A stretch of 64,000 nt of DNA from Kitagawia praeruptora (Eukaryota; Streptophyta; Magnoliopsida; Apiales; Apiaceae), in the NCBI GenBank assembly GCA_037693485.1, contig CM075351.1, positions 67,792,001 through 67,856,000 of the forward strand, read 5' to 3'. A program made the position numbers and the translations under genes. The notes below the pieces were generated by a model. The model worked only from the letters and a program-made list of their open reading frames with translations. It had not been told where the DNA came from and searched no databases. This document shows positions 30,205-40,486 of this stretch, in pieces. Each line of letters opens with the position of its first letter. The stretch's first letter is position 1.

Positions 30205-30661
30205 TATTTATGTCCCACTATGTTTTTATGTGTTTTTTTAGAGGCAAATAACGTATTATCATATAAAGATTTTTAAATTTTTTATTTTGTATTAAAATTT
30301 GTATGTCCTATTTAGCATAAACCAAAAATCTAGAAAAATAATATGTAATCTATGTTATTTTTAGGTTGGAAAATGACTAAAAAACACAAAATTTATGAAA
30401 ATTTGTTTGTGGAGGCATGTTGAGCGGGCTAAAATAGATATTTCCAAATATTTTTTAAAATTTTTTACAAAAACTTATTTCTAGAGGATTGTTAAGGGAT
30501 CTAAAAACATTTTCTATATAATTTTTTTTATTTTTCTTTTTTCCGTATCAAAATTTATAAGTTGTAAATTAGTACAAACCAAAAATATCGAAAAATTATT
30601 ATGTGAAATTACGATATTTTATGATCCGACAATTATTGAAAAACATAAAATTTAGATTAGC
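30205..30661. other. AT-rich spacer with a diverged duplication
   Basis: No gene seen. Two diverged copies of about 120 bp (near 30285-30405 and 30525-30660) share CAAACCAAAAAT..GAAAAAT and a trailing AAACATAAAATTTA-like block. This is probably degraded repeat DNA. Confidence 0.5.
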
Positions 30662-31296
30662 GGTGTTGTAATAACCCTAACTTTAGCAAAGCTACAGTAA
30701 TCACATGAATAGTAAATTTCGAGGATTTAGGGAAATGGTTTATAAGTACTCCATAATGGAAACGGAAAATGAATAAACAGAAACCATATTAGTGTTGTAC
30801 ATTGAAAATAAGTGACTCGAAATGACGATAGATTCCAGAAATTCCTGAATATGAATTTTGAGGATTTTGATTTCGAATAAGCTTCTATTGGATATTAAGG
30901 AGCATGTAAATATTAAAGGAATTATATATTGAGGAATTAGAAGATTTAGGTCAAACCAAGGGATTATTAAGTTAAGAGAATACCAAGGGAAATTGGATTT
31001 GTAAATGATTTCAAAAACCACTGAGATAATGAGGTTTACTCGAAACGAACCACAATTAGACGAGTATGGAAACCAAGCAACCAAGATTAGTAATATAACA
31101 AGGATACATACCACATTTTTACTTACCAAAATCATTAGCATTATACTTAGAAAATCAAAATGGGATTTATTGGATCATCAAGTGACATCACCATCCACTA
31201 ACTTGTTTTAAGGGGCAAATTAGTCATTTAGCATGGTTTTATACACTAAATATCTTCCAATCTTCCACCATACTCTAGAATTAATAAGTGATTAGC

Positions 31297-31304
31297 TATA
31301 TAAG
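31297..31304 (+). promoter_or_regulatory. TATA box of Chr-G LTR
   Basis: TATATAAG followed about 25 bp downstream by a CT-rich stretch (CTCTCTCCCCCACC), typical of a plant core promoter and start-site region. Its activity is unknown. Confidence 0.6.
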
Positions 31305-34132
31305 ATCAAAACCAAGAGCAAAACTCTCTCCCCCACCTCATTTCCTTCCATTCGGCAACACATAGAAAAAAAGAAGAAAATAAAATAAAAAACCCTAGCA
31401 AAAATCAACAAGAAATCAAAGGAAAATTCATGGGTGTTCTTGGAGATTAGAAAGAGTTATCTACAAAGTTTCAAGGCCAACCAACATCATTTAGCAAGGT
31501 AATAAAATCATAGAAGTTGAAGATGAATAGTGAATGAATAGTAATTTTCAAGTGTTAACTTTGTTTTAATGGTTTCCTTAGTTGATTCAAGTTAATCTAA
31601 GGTTGTTTAAGGAGTGCTCAAGGTTTATTAAGGATCTTTAAATCTTCAAGAAGGTATAACTACTCTTGCCCTTTTTGTATTTATGGTGGAAATTGAGTTG
31701 GTTAGTAGTTAAGTGGTGTTAATGTCTAGTTTATGATGATTATGTGTTATAAATGGTTTGTTTTGATATGAAAATTGTGTGTTGTGGACTTGTAATCATG
31801 GTTGGGATGTAGACCACATGGTGTAGGTGATGGTGTATAAGGTGGATGATTGATTTGGAGGAGTTTGATTTTGGAAAGTATGAAAATATAGCTGTTATAA
31901 TGTCCGATTTTTGTTAGATTCCTAAACTGCCATGTTTTTAGCATTTATACACGTACGGTACCTTACTGTACAGACCCTCTTGTGACCATGATGAGATAGA
32001 GTTTAGTTCATAGATCGTTTTGATATAAGGTGCGTTAAAATCTGATGAACGGTTTAGGAGAAAAGTCAGTTTTAGTGAAAGACGTTCGAGAACCGAGAAA
32101 CAGTAATTGTGTTAACTTTGAGGCTGTAATTACCCTACTTAGACATTTTTAAAAATTATTAAACTTTGGGATATTGTAGTAAGATAGTCAAATAGTTGTT
32201 ACCAGTTGACCTTGTGGTAAAATTCGAAATCCATATTTTCTGAGAAATTTTACAGTTAAGTGTGGTCGTTAGGGGAAATGGTGAAAACCCCTGAAACTTC
32301 GATTTAGTTTATAAATGGTTAAGTTCTTGAACCTTTGGGGTAATAGTGATACGTTAAACATATATTAAAGTGTCAAGGGTAATGTTATACAAGAGTGTAG
32401 TGAGTAAGAGATGTAGTATTCTAACGACGAACCTTTTGTGTTTATAGAAACTCCGGAGGAGACACGAGCCACACCGTCCGGATACCGAAACCGAGGCAAG
32501 ATCTTTTCTATCCCTACTTGGAAATTATTATCTTCAAAGAAACTTGATTTCATGGAATATATATATATATGATGCTATTATTACTATATTGTTAAAAATT
32601 TGTTTTCCTTGATTATTGATATTCAAAGGAGAGGTATATGAGTATGAGATGGATATGGATATACACAGAGATGATTGTGCATGAAGTGAACATGCCTTAT
32701 GATTAAGAGTTATATATGAAGGAATGGTATCAGTTGTTATCTAGGGTTATATGATTTATAATATTATGTTAAAAATATTCTTTCTAAATGTTGTGACAGA
32801 TATTACTGAGTATTATTTAATACTTCTAAAATAAATGGAATACTTTATGTATACAAGAACATATTTGATTTTATTGAATATAGAAGAGATGTCTGAGTTA
32901 TAATCAAAGTATTATGACATAAATATTTTAAAAGTGATGATAAATGCGAATGGAAACGGAAAAGTGGAAAAATGTGAAATGATATTTGATAATGGTAAAA
33001 TGATTTGAAAAAGGGGGATTGCAACAGTAAGCGTAAGAGGTTGTGTGAGAGTGGCACAGTCCAGCATTCAATATTTTCTCACGGCACGAAGATGCCAAGT
33101 GAGGATGTAGCAGGTAGCCTTCCTCCAGGGTTGACTACCAAGTAGGGATCATCCCTTCTACTAGTAGTAAACAGAGAGCGGATACGGTCAGGCGACTGAT
33201 CATCGTCCTACGTATCTGGCGCCAGCAGAGATCCCCAAAACTTGAAAGAAAGAATTGAAAATGGTTTTCAGATTTCTATAACTGAAAACAGAAAAGTGAT
33301 ATGAAATGATGGAATTATTGTTACAAACGAAGAGAAATTGATTTTATATTAATTTATATGATTGTTGCATAAGAAGGAAATGAGAAGATTATAGCGAGAG
33401 ATTTGTTCAAGTTTTTATATTATCTTGAAAGATTACACTGAAATGGTATATTGATGGTTATAGCATTCATGAAGAGGAACTGATATTATATGATGTTAGA
33501 AGCGAGACTGAAGGAATGATACTATATATTTCTTACGTACAAGGATAATTGGAAAGTGTATATACCTATTGAATGGAAATAAAATCCTTCCATAATAACT
33601 GAAGTTTGCTTTTGTCTATTATATATATATAACGGTTTATTTTCCTTTGATGTTAGTAGATAGAAATTATCTTGCTGAGCTATTTTGGCTCATTCTTGCT
33701 ACTTATCTATATACAGCTAGGAATGCCAATACTTCGCAGAACGCCCCGCAAGAGGGTATGGGGAAGGCGACCTTCTGAGAGCACGCTAGCATCGATTCCT
33801 GAGGTAGCGTAGAGGCAGACGGGTTCTGAGAGCTTATGTATAATTAAGGGTGTAAGAATGTAATAAACTTTTGATTGTTGGAACGCTTCATGTCGAAGTG
33901 ATATTCAACAATGTACTTAAGTATGATCCTGGTTTGTAATAACTGTTCAACTCTTAACTTTATTATGGTGAATGTTGTTCTCTGAGCATATGACTGGTGT
34001 ATGTGTGTTTATTATTGCGGGGTCAATGGCATAAGTATTAATCGTTAAAAAAAAACTCAAGAGATATTGATATTGAATGGAAATTGGTCCGTGATGGCCC
34101 GGATTTATGACCCTGGATTTGTGGTTGTCACA

Positions 34133-34179
34133 GTTGGTATCAGGCCCGGATTTATGACCCCGGATTTGGGGCTGTCACA
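34133..34179 (+). other. Primer-site stub and duplicated LTR end of Chr-G
   Basis: After the LTR end TTGTCACA (34132) comes GTTGGTATCAGG, the start of an iMet primer site. A second copy of the last about 35 bp of the LTR (CCCGGATTTATGACCC...TGTCACA) then ends the element. This shows that the interior and most of the second LTR were lost by a deletion with one breakpoint in the primer site. Confidence 0.75.
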
Positions 34180-34184
34180 GGTGT

Positions 34185-34845
34185 ATTTACTTATTATAGA
34201 CTAGTGTTTAGTGTTTAATATTTTTCAATTGGTGGTACATTAATTAAATACTAATATATAATATGTTAGCATATCTTCAATTAAAACAAATAAATACTAA
34301 CCAATAATTAATTAATATATCACAAATTAAAAAATTAAACACTAATCCAAAATTAGTTAATACACCACTAAATTATTTTTGTATTTTTCAATCATTTTTT
34401 TGACAGATACATTAACTAATTATAGATTAATATTAATTTTTTTTAATCAGGGGTATATTAACAACTTAAAGATTAATATTTATTTCTTTTTAACTAGGGA
34501 TACATTAATTAATTAATTAATTAATGTAACACTTATCTAAAATTAGTTCATGTAACACTAATTAAAAAATAAGTAAACATTATTTTTAATTACTTAATGT
34601 ACCACTAATTAAAAAAAATGAATAATATTATAAAATAAGTTATGGTACATTAAAAAATGAAACATTAATACAAAATTATTAACCATAAATTGGAATTAAT
34701 TAATTTGTCACTACTCTAAATATTAAATAAAATTATTTTCTTAAACTACAAATTAAAATTATTAAATAAAATTTGGATTAACCACTAATTTGAAGATCTG
34801 TATATAAGTACTAGTATATTTACTTACAATAATCTGCACACATAA
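34185..34845. other. AT-rich spacer
   Basis: No gene seen. It is composed of repeated words such as TTAATTAATTAAT and 'ACACTAATT..AAAT' in both orientations, suggesting a decayed foldback or simple-sequence expansion. Confidence 0.4.
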
Positions 34846-34893
34846 ACATTGGCTTCATTCTGACAAAAAAAAAAAAAAAAACATTGGCTTCAT
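34846..34893 (+). mobile_element. Minimal poly(A) retroinsertion with 13-bp target duplication
   Basis: ACATTGGCTTCAT occurs at 34846-34858 and again at 34881-34893. Between them are only TCTGAC and 16 A residues. A 13-bp or slightly longer duplication plus an A tail is the hallmark of LINE-machinery retroposition. The insert is so short that its parent (LINE, SINE or mRNA) cannot be identified. Confidence 0.75.
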
Positions 34894-35383
34894 CTATCGC
34901 CAGCAGAAGGGGCGTTTTGTATTACTTTTCAAAATAATAACTTTCTTGCATAAATTGCCAATTATACCATAAATGAAAAGACTTGTTCAAATGTACCACA
35001 TACGAATTTTTTGTTCAGAAATGTACCAAAAATGAAAGGGAGCCTTGCTCACTAGCCTCCTGAGGTGACACTGTTCATGCTACCACGATGACGAAAAGGG
35101 CGTGATTCTGACCTGGCCTCCGTATTGGTGATTTAACAACTTCTAAATTAGGAGGCATGTGATACTTAGAAGTTAGAACATCTTCTATAGCCTTGTTACA
35201 AAGGTGGTCAATTATTAACAAATTATCAAATATATTAATTTTTTATTTTCTTATTCATATATATCATTCTTGACAATTTTTATAAAAAAATTGTTCCAAT
35301 AGTTGACAATCTCGAAGTTGTCAATGTGGTCCCCTACAAAAAATAGAAAAAATAATATAATAGAAAGAGACAATATAAAAGTG

Positions 35384-35384
<1 letters not shown>
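34894..35384. other. Intergenic spacer
   Basis: No supported gene. Mixed AT-rich sequence ending at the first (TA)n tract. Confidence 0.4.

Positions 35385-35432
<48 letters not shown>
35385..35432. repeat. (TA)n microsatellite
   Basis: An almost pure run of about 48 bp of alternating TA. Two further (TA)n tracts follow at 35776-35806 and 36232-36294. Confidence 0.97.
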
Positions 35433-35435
<3 letters not shown>

Positions 35436-35770
35436 TTTGGATAATTATATAAGTTCTAGCTAATTAGCTCATTTGGGAAGTTGCCAACTTTTGGCAACCT
35501 CCAAACTTCAAGGGTGCCATACGCCCTATAGGAGATGCTCTTATAATCTTATAATCTGTACTACAACTCAAACCGAAAATACATTAAATTTCCGGTTTGA
35601 GTTGCATAATTTTATGGGTGATCATAAACCGTACCAAACCGCCCGCACCACACCTCGCGGTTTTTATTTTCTGTGGTGCGGTTGCGGTTTCAAATTTTGA
35701 TAAACCGCGCGGTGTGGTACAGGTTGCGGTTTTAGTTTTCTGAAATGCGGTTCAAACCGCACCGCAATAT

Positions 35771-35775
<5 letters not shown>

Positions 35776-35806
<31 letters not shown>
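35776..35806. repeat. (TA)n microsatellite at the MITE left edge
   Basis: About 30 bp of alternating TA directly abutting the foldback element. A TA target preference would explain the association. Confidence 0.93.
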
Positions 35807-35810
<4 letters not shown>

Positions 35811-36210
35811 AAGTTCTATGGAGTACTGTTTTAATTGGAGTACTTGGAGTACATATACGTTCTGCATTCAAAATTTTGCAAACTTTATTATTTTGCAAAG
35901 CTTATTACATGAATATCATTATTTCATAGAAAATCTTGAAAATTTTGTATGTTTTACTAACAAAATATTGCAAAACGAATTGTTCTGCGAAACCCATTTG
36001 TGTTGCAAAACATACATGTTCCGATTGCAAAACATAAAGAATTTTCAAGATGAACATATTGCAAAACATACATGATTTTCAAGATTATAAATGAAATTAT
36101 GATATTCATGTAACAAGGTTTGCAAAATACTAAATTTTAAAATATTTTGAATGCAGAACGTATATGTACTTCAAGTACTCAAATTAAACAGTACTCCATA
36201 TAACTTTACT
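35807..36210. mobile_element. Foldback MITE, about 404 bp
   Basis: Starts AGTAAAGTTCTATGGAGTAC and ends with its near-perfect inverse (GTACTCCATATAACTTTACT). Pairing continues inward through CATATACGTTCTGCATTC, TTTTGCAAACTT and ATGAATATCAT / ATGATATTCAT, so nearly the whole element can fold on itself. The central part repeats TGCAAAACATACATG. There is no coding capacity. TA sequence on both sides suggests a TA target site, but the flanks are too repetitive to prove a duplication. Confidence 0.85.
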
Positions 36211-36228
36211 ATATATCCTAGATCCCTA

Positions 36229-36231
<3 letters not shown>

Positions 36232-36294
<63 letters not shown>
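36232..36294. repeat. (TA)n microsatellite
   Basis: About 63 bp of alternating TA. Its length is likely unstable and assembly-dependent. Confidence 0.97.
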
Positions 36295-36296
<2 letters not shown>

Positions 36297-36746
36297 GTTA
36301 GTATGTTGTTAATGAGTTAAGGGATAGTTTGCAAGTTATTTGGTTCGTTAGTACCTATTGCCTAATAATAGTTTATTTTAGAAACTTATGAGATCAATTA
36401 TAATGCGCTAGCCCATCTTTATCTATTTAGTATCACAATATTTCATACTAATATATTTGTATTTCGTTAAGTCTATAGACACGGTCTGCATACGAATTAA
36501 GTAATGTGGTTGAGTAAAAATTTTTTAAAAATTAATTTCACATGCATGAAAATTAATATTTTAGATTTATAATTATTTTTATCGAATGTGTAAACCGCAA
36601 TAAACCGCACCGCATTTTCGCGGTATGGGTTATGCGGTTTTAAAATTTCGCGGTGCGATTGCGCTTTGAAAATTTGATCAAATCGCATGCACAAATTGGT
36701 CCACGATTTTGGGAAAAAACCGCACCGCCCGCATCGCGATCATCCT

Positions 36747-37360
36747 ACGATAACTTTCACAATTTTACAGCAGCATCTTGCATGATTAACAAATACATGT
36801 AATCAGCAGACCGGCTTGAACAAAATTAGAAATTTTATGTGGATCAGGTATATTAAGTATATATGAACAATTTCAGGAGAACTGGGCTTATTACATTTTT
36901 TTGTTAAATTATTGGGCCTCTCCCTTGATATTACTAATAGTACGACATAAGGCTGTTAAGAGTTCTTTATAGAATTAGCCCACAGAAAGCAGTCAGAGTC
37001 TTACACTGTATCTGAACTTTGTAGTGTTAATTTTACTAACATAATAATAAATTGAAATTTCGAATCAATATTTGTTGACAATAAATGATTAACACGAAAA
37101 TTAAAGGGATTTTTTAAAAAAATACACATGTTAAGCAAATTTTATTTTTTAAAAATACAGTACAACATACCTTTTTTTTTTTTTTTTTTGGAAAACAACA
37201 GTACAACATACCTGAATTGCAATTGCTGCAACGTGATGCAACTGCGTTCTGCAATAACTTTTACCGTATTTTTAAAATAAATTTGAAAATATGAATATTT
37301 TTTAAAAATTTCCGAAATACCTCCGGTAAAATTAGGACGTCTTACAAGAATTAGTTGATA
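36747..37360. other. Intergenic spacer
   Basis: No supported gene. It contains two T-rich homopolymer runs, near 37172-37189 and in the flanking A/T stretches, and a duplicated CAGTACAACATACCT on either side of the T run. Confidence 0.4.
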
Positions 37361-37390
37361 CTAGAATTTTGCCCGTACTTCGTACACGGC
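37361..37390 (-). mobile_element. Helitron-type 3' terminus (candidate)
   Basis: On the minus strand a GC-rich hairpin GCCGTGTACGAAGTACGGGC is followed 6 bases later by CTAG and then T. Hairpin, short spacer, CTRR and T is the Helitron 3' end signature. The element would extend to higher coordinates. I could not identify its 5' TC end. A very similar terminus is at 62313-62342. Confidence 0.5.
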
Positions 37391-37894
37391 ATCTTATTTA
37401 ATTTAAAATGATAATACCAATATTTTAAAAAAATTGATTGATTTCTTAAAACATCTTATTTAATTTAAATTGACAATACCAAAAATTTAACAAATTAATT
37501 TGATTGATTTCTTAAAAAGATATTGTATTCAATTATATAAATATCAATTCTTAGAAAGATATTATATACAGTTATATAAGTATTTAATAAAATAATGATA
37601 TGCTAAAATTTATATAAAAAAGTAGCATACAATTTTATTTTAACAATGTTGAAAATTTATTTAATCCATCAAAATCTGCAATAAAAGTAATTAATATTTT
37701 TACAAATATTGTTCTCTTATTGAAAACAATAATAAATTGTCTTCATTATTCAAATGCGAAAATGATAATTCCTTCACCCCAATGGCTCCAAAACATTAAA
37801 CCTCATATAATATCAAGAACATATTATATTAACTATGAGACCTCATAGTTAATATAATATGTAAATGTTGGAGAACAATGAGACCACATTTCAA
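37391..37894. other. AT-rich spacer, possible Helitron body
   Basis: No supported gene. Short repeats such as AAAACATCTTATTTAATTT recur (37390, 37450) and RGATATTRTATNCAATTATATAA appears twice near 37520-37580. Confidence 0.35.
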
Positions 37895-38174
37895 GCAATT
37901 TTTAATTTTTTTTGTTCATTTTTTTTATGAATGGATAGAGGGTACAATTATAAGACTTTTGTGTGAAGATGCCCCTAGCGGAGCCCTTTTAAAATAACTT
38001 AAAATGTAGCGAATATGTGTGTTCTCACTGTTCTCATTTTAATTTTTTTTTTTGTTAATTTTATTTATGAATGGATAGAGGGTAGAATTATAAGACTTTT
38101 TTGTGAAGATGCCCCTAGCGGGGCCCTTTAAAATAGCTTGAAATATAGTGAATATGTGTGTTCTCACTATTCTC
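37895..38174. repeat. Tandem duplication, period 140 bp
   Basis: Two copies, anchored by ATGAATGGATAGAGGGTA at 37927 and 38067, both continuing through GAAGATGCCCCTAGCGG and ATATGTGTGTTCTCACT. The divergence is modest, so the duplication is fairly old. No coding capacity. Confidence 0.8.
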
Positions 38175-38948
38175 ATTCTCACCAGAGCGTGACCATTAAA
38201 CTGTATTAGTAAATTCATGTATGAAAATACAGTGTATATATATTATTAATATAGATTTTTTTATTAAAAATAAGTAAATTATACAATTAAATAAGCAAGC
38301 CAAAATATCATATAAATATTCTAGTAGATTTATAGTTTATGTACGTTCAAATTAAGGTCTTTCACCATGGCTCTCGCTTTCTGAAATTGTTGAATTTTTT
38401 TTATTAACTTTATTATATTAAAAGTATGTTCTTATTGAAACGAATATAATAATTTGAATTTGAATATATTTTTAAACTACTTATTTTGATGGGTTGCTAA
38501 TTTTTTTGTGATCAACTTAGAGGTGTGACCAAAAATAAAATTAATGGGAATACATAAACCCATTACCCACTTTATGATAAACAATACCTATAAAATGGAA
38601 GTTGCTTATGTGGTTCAGGCTTGTTAATTACTTCAATACTTCATTAGCTTGATCATCATGTGGACCAACTTTTTTTTATCACTTATGTTGCTGCTATGTA
38701 GTCTATCTGTAGCTAACATCTTTCTTTTTATCTTTTATGTTGTTGCTATGTAGTCTATCTGTAACTAAACATCTCTCTCTGCTTGTAATCTATATTTATA
38801 AATGCAAACTTCTTCTTGTATTGTATTTTGTTTTCAGTATTTAAAATTATGTAGCTGGAGCCGGAGGAGAAGAGAAAGGCTGGAGGCGCAATCGTAGTAC
38901 TACAACATTACTGAAAATAAGTACAATATCATAATAGAATTTTTTGTT
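38175..38948. other. Intergenic spacer
   Basis: No supported gene. A short direct repeat (TTATGTTGCTGCTATGTAGTCTATCTGTA, two diverged copies near 38680-38765) is visible, otherwise AT-rich sequence. Confidence 0.4.
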
Positions 38949-39040
38949 CCAATCTAAATTGGGTCGCTCCAAATACTGTGTAATGATAAAAAGGGGTATT
39001 AACGAAATAAAGAAGATTAAAAAAATGAAGGATAATACAG
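38949..39040. repeat. Dispersed repeat shared with spacer 2
   Basis: About 90 bp (CCAATCTAAATTGGGTCGCT... AGATTAAAAAAATGAAGGAT) that recurs at 59933-60024 with few differences, and partly again at 60035-60097. It may be the end of an unclassified non-autonomous element. Confidence 0.75.
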
Positions 39041-39602
39041 TTTACCAAAAACACAGGTCTCCGCAAGAAGCTCACTTATTCACTTTTATCTTCAAATAAT
39101 GTATGATTACAAATTATAACAATCACATTTTCCACTACCTATTCTCTCTCGAAAAGCCAACTAAACTGAAAAAGGGAAAAGTTAGTGCTTTTATATTTTA
39201 ATATGGAGCTCAAGTGAAAGTGCTAAATATGAGATCATATATGAAGTGAAATTGAACGCGAGTAAAGAAGATATTTAGAGCATAAATAAGAGCAATGTTG
39301 CCTGACCTAGAGGGTAAGGCTTGTGACGTGGGTCTGAACTTCTAAGTATGCTATTCCATAGTCCCTTCGGAGACATCCGATAAAAAGTATGTTATTCCAT
39401 AAGATCTTCTGGTACGTAGCATGTCTACCCCATGAACCTTAAGTTGAACAAATCCATAAAGAACATAAACTTGCTTGAAAACAAAATAATGTCTATAAGT
39501 ATCAAATTGAGTCCCAAGATTATTTACAAATAACATGGTCTATACTTTGTCAATGTTATTAACTGGTAATCTTTCCAACTACCTTTGTTATTATGACATG
39601 TA
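39041..39602. other. Flank of Sire-C insertion
   Basis: No supported gene. It contains a small imperfect repeat (AAGTATGYTATTCCATA, near 39345 and 39387). ATGTA at 39598-39602 is the Sire-C target duplication. Confidence 0.5.
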
Positions 39603-40321
39603 TGTTAACTCGAATAACTTGTAGAAGGGGGGTTGAATATAAGTTATATAATCGTGTCTGATTTTTGCTCGAATAAATAAAACAAGAACAATTGAATAAA
39701 TCAAACTGTTTGTATTAATAAGATCAAATACAAACTCTACCAAAGGTGTACAAATACCTTTAGCAGCTGCTGACAATACAAATCTCTCTCTGTTTGTTTC
39801 GAACTCTCGAATACAAACCTTATGCTATCGACTCACAAATCGTTCGACTCGACACTTTTTACAATGATATAGAGAGTATTTATAATGCTACCTATCAACT
39901 AATAACAGAAAGATAATCTATACATGACAATGTTCTATCGTCCAGTTGATAGTTTTCATCAATAGATAATTCTTTCTTTCATGATATCTTCTTGCTTGTT
40001 CTTCACACAAAGATCCTGTTTTATAGCACTTGCCAGTTTCTGTAGCATCTTTAATGACATCATCAGTAACACGACTGATATCAGGATTCCATCTTGCATC
40101 AAGATCTGACCATCCCATCAGTACTTGACTTGCTCTATCAGGATTCGATCTCAGTTCCTGACATGTAGTACTTGATGCAGTGTTCCTGACTTATTCCTAC
40201 AGATTACTGTCTAACACATATATCCTATACAAAGTGCAAAATCCTTTATAAGATCAGGATATACAAGAAGTATAAGTAAAATTCTATTCTTAACATCACA
40301 ACTCATGAATTATTCCTAACA
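39603..40321 (-). repeat. 3' LTR of Sire-C
   Basis: 719 bp, TGTTAACTCG...ATTCCTAACA. A minus-strand TATA box (TTATAAATAC) is at about 39876-39885. It is related to the 5' LTR at 56949 with about 20 differences, including a shorter G run. Copies of TCAGGAT are frequent. Confidence 0.95.
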
Positions 40322-40360
40322 ATCTCCCCCTATTTATGCTTTAAGATATGAAGCATAAAT
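40322..40360 (-). other. Polypurine tract and hairpin of Sire-C
   Basis: The minus strand reads AAATAGGGGGAGAT up to the LTR. Immediately upstream ATTTATGCTT (40332-40341) pairs perfectly with AAGCATAAAT (40351-40360) around a 9-base loop. The stem sequence is unrelated to that of Sire-A at the same place. Confidence 0.88.
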
Positions 40361-40486
40361 CTGAGTTGTTGATGTCAAAACATATAACAGTACAATCAGA
40401 ATAGAATTTATAAATTCAAAAATCATGAAGTTAAGTACCTCCTTCTTCAAATGTAGACAAAGTATCTAGTACTTAGATAAAAGAAT

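Larger units (their letters stand above)
30667..34179 (+). mobile_element. Chr-G, chromovirus-like solo LTR with a terminal scar
   Basis: A 3.5-kb LTR beginning TGTAATAACCC and ending GCTGTCACA, flanked by GGTGT at 30662-30666 and 34180-34184. A TATA box is at 31297. A GC-richer 3' part contains TCTGGCGCCAGCAG near 33216. The long LTR, the terminal sequences and the iMet-like primer stub at 34133 fit Tekay/Del-type gypsy elements. There is no internal coding region. The end is duplicated (see 34133-34179). It is probably the remains of a complete element after internal deletion. Confidence 0.85.
35616..36746. repeat. Old TIR-like repeat rich in AACCGCACCGC, split by a MITE
   Basis: The left part (35616-35770) starts GGGTGATCATAAACCG and is full of CGGTTTG / AACCGCACC words. 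The right part (36590-36746) ends CCGCATCGCGATCATCC, roughly the inverted start. The two parts look like the ends of one older non-autonomous DNA transposon, separated by (TA)n tracts and the MITE at 35807. I could not find a clear target duplication, so the boundaries and family (hAT-like is a guess) are uncertain. Confidence 0.4.

Noticed and set aside
30740..31141. 133-codon minus-strand frame in Chr-G
   Set aside because: It lies inside a long LTR with AT-rich composition and no recognisable motif.
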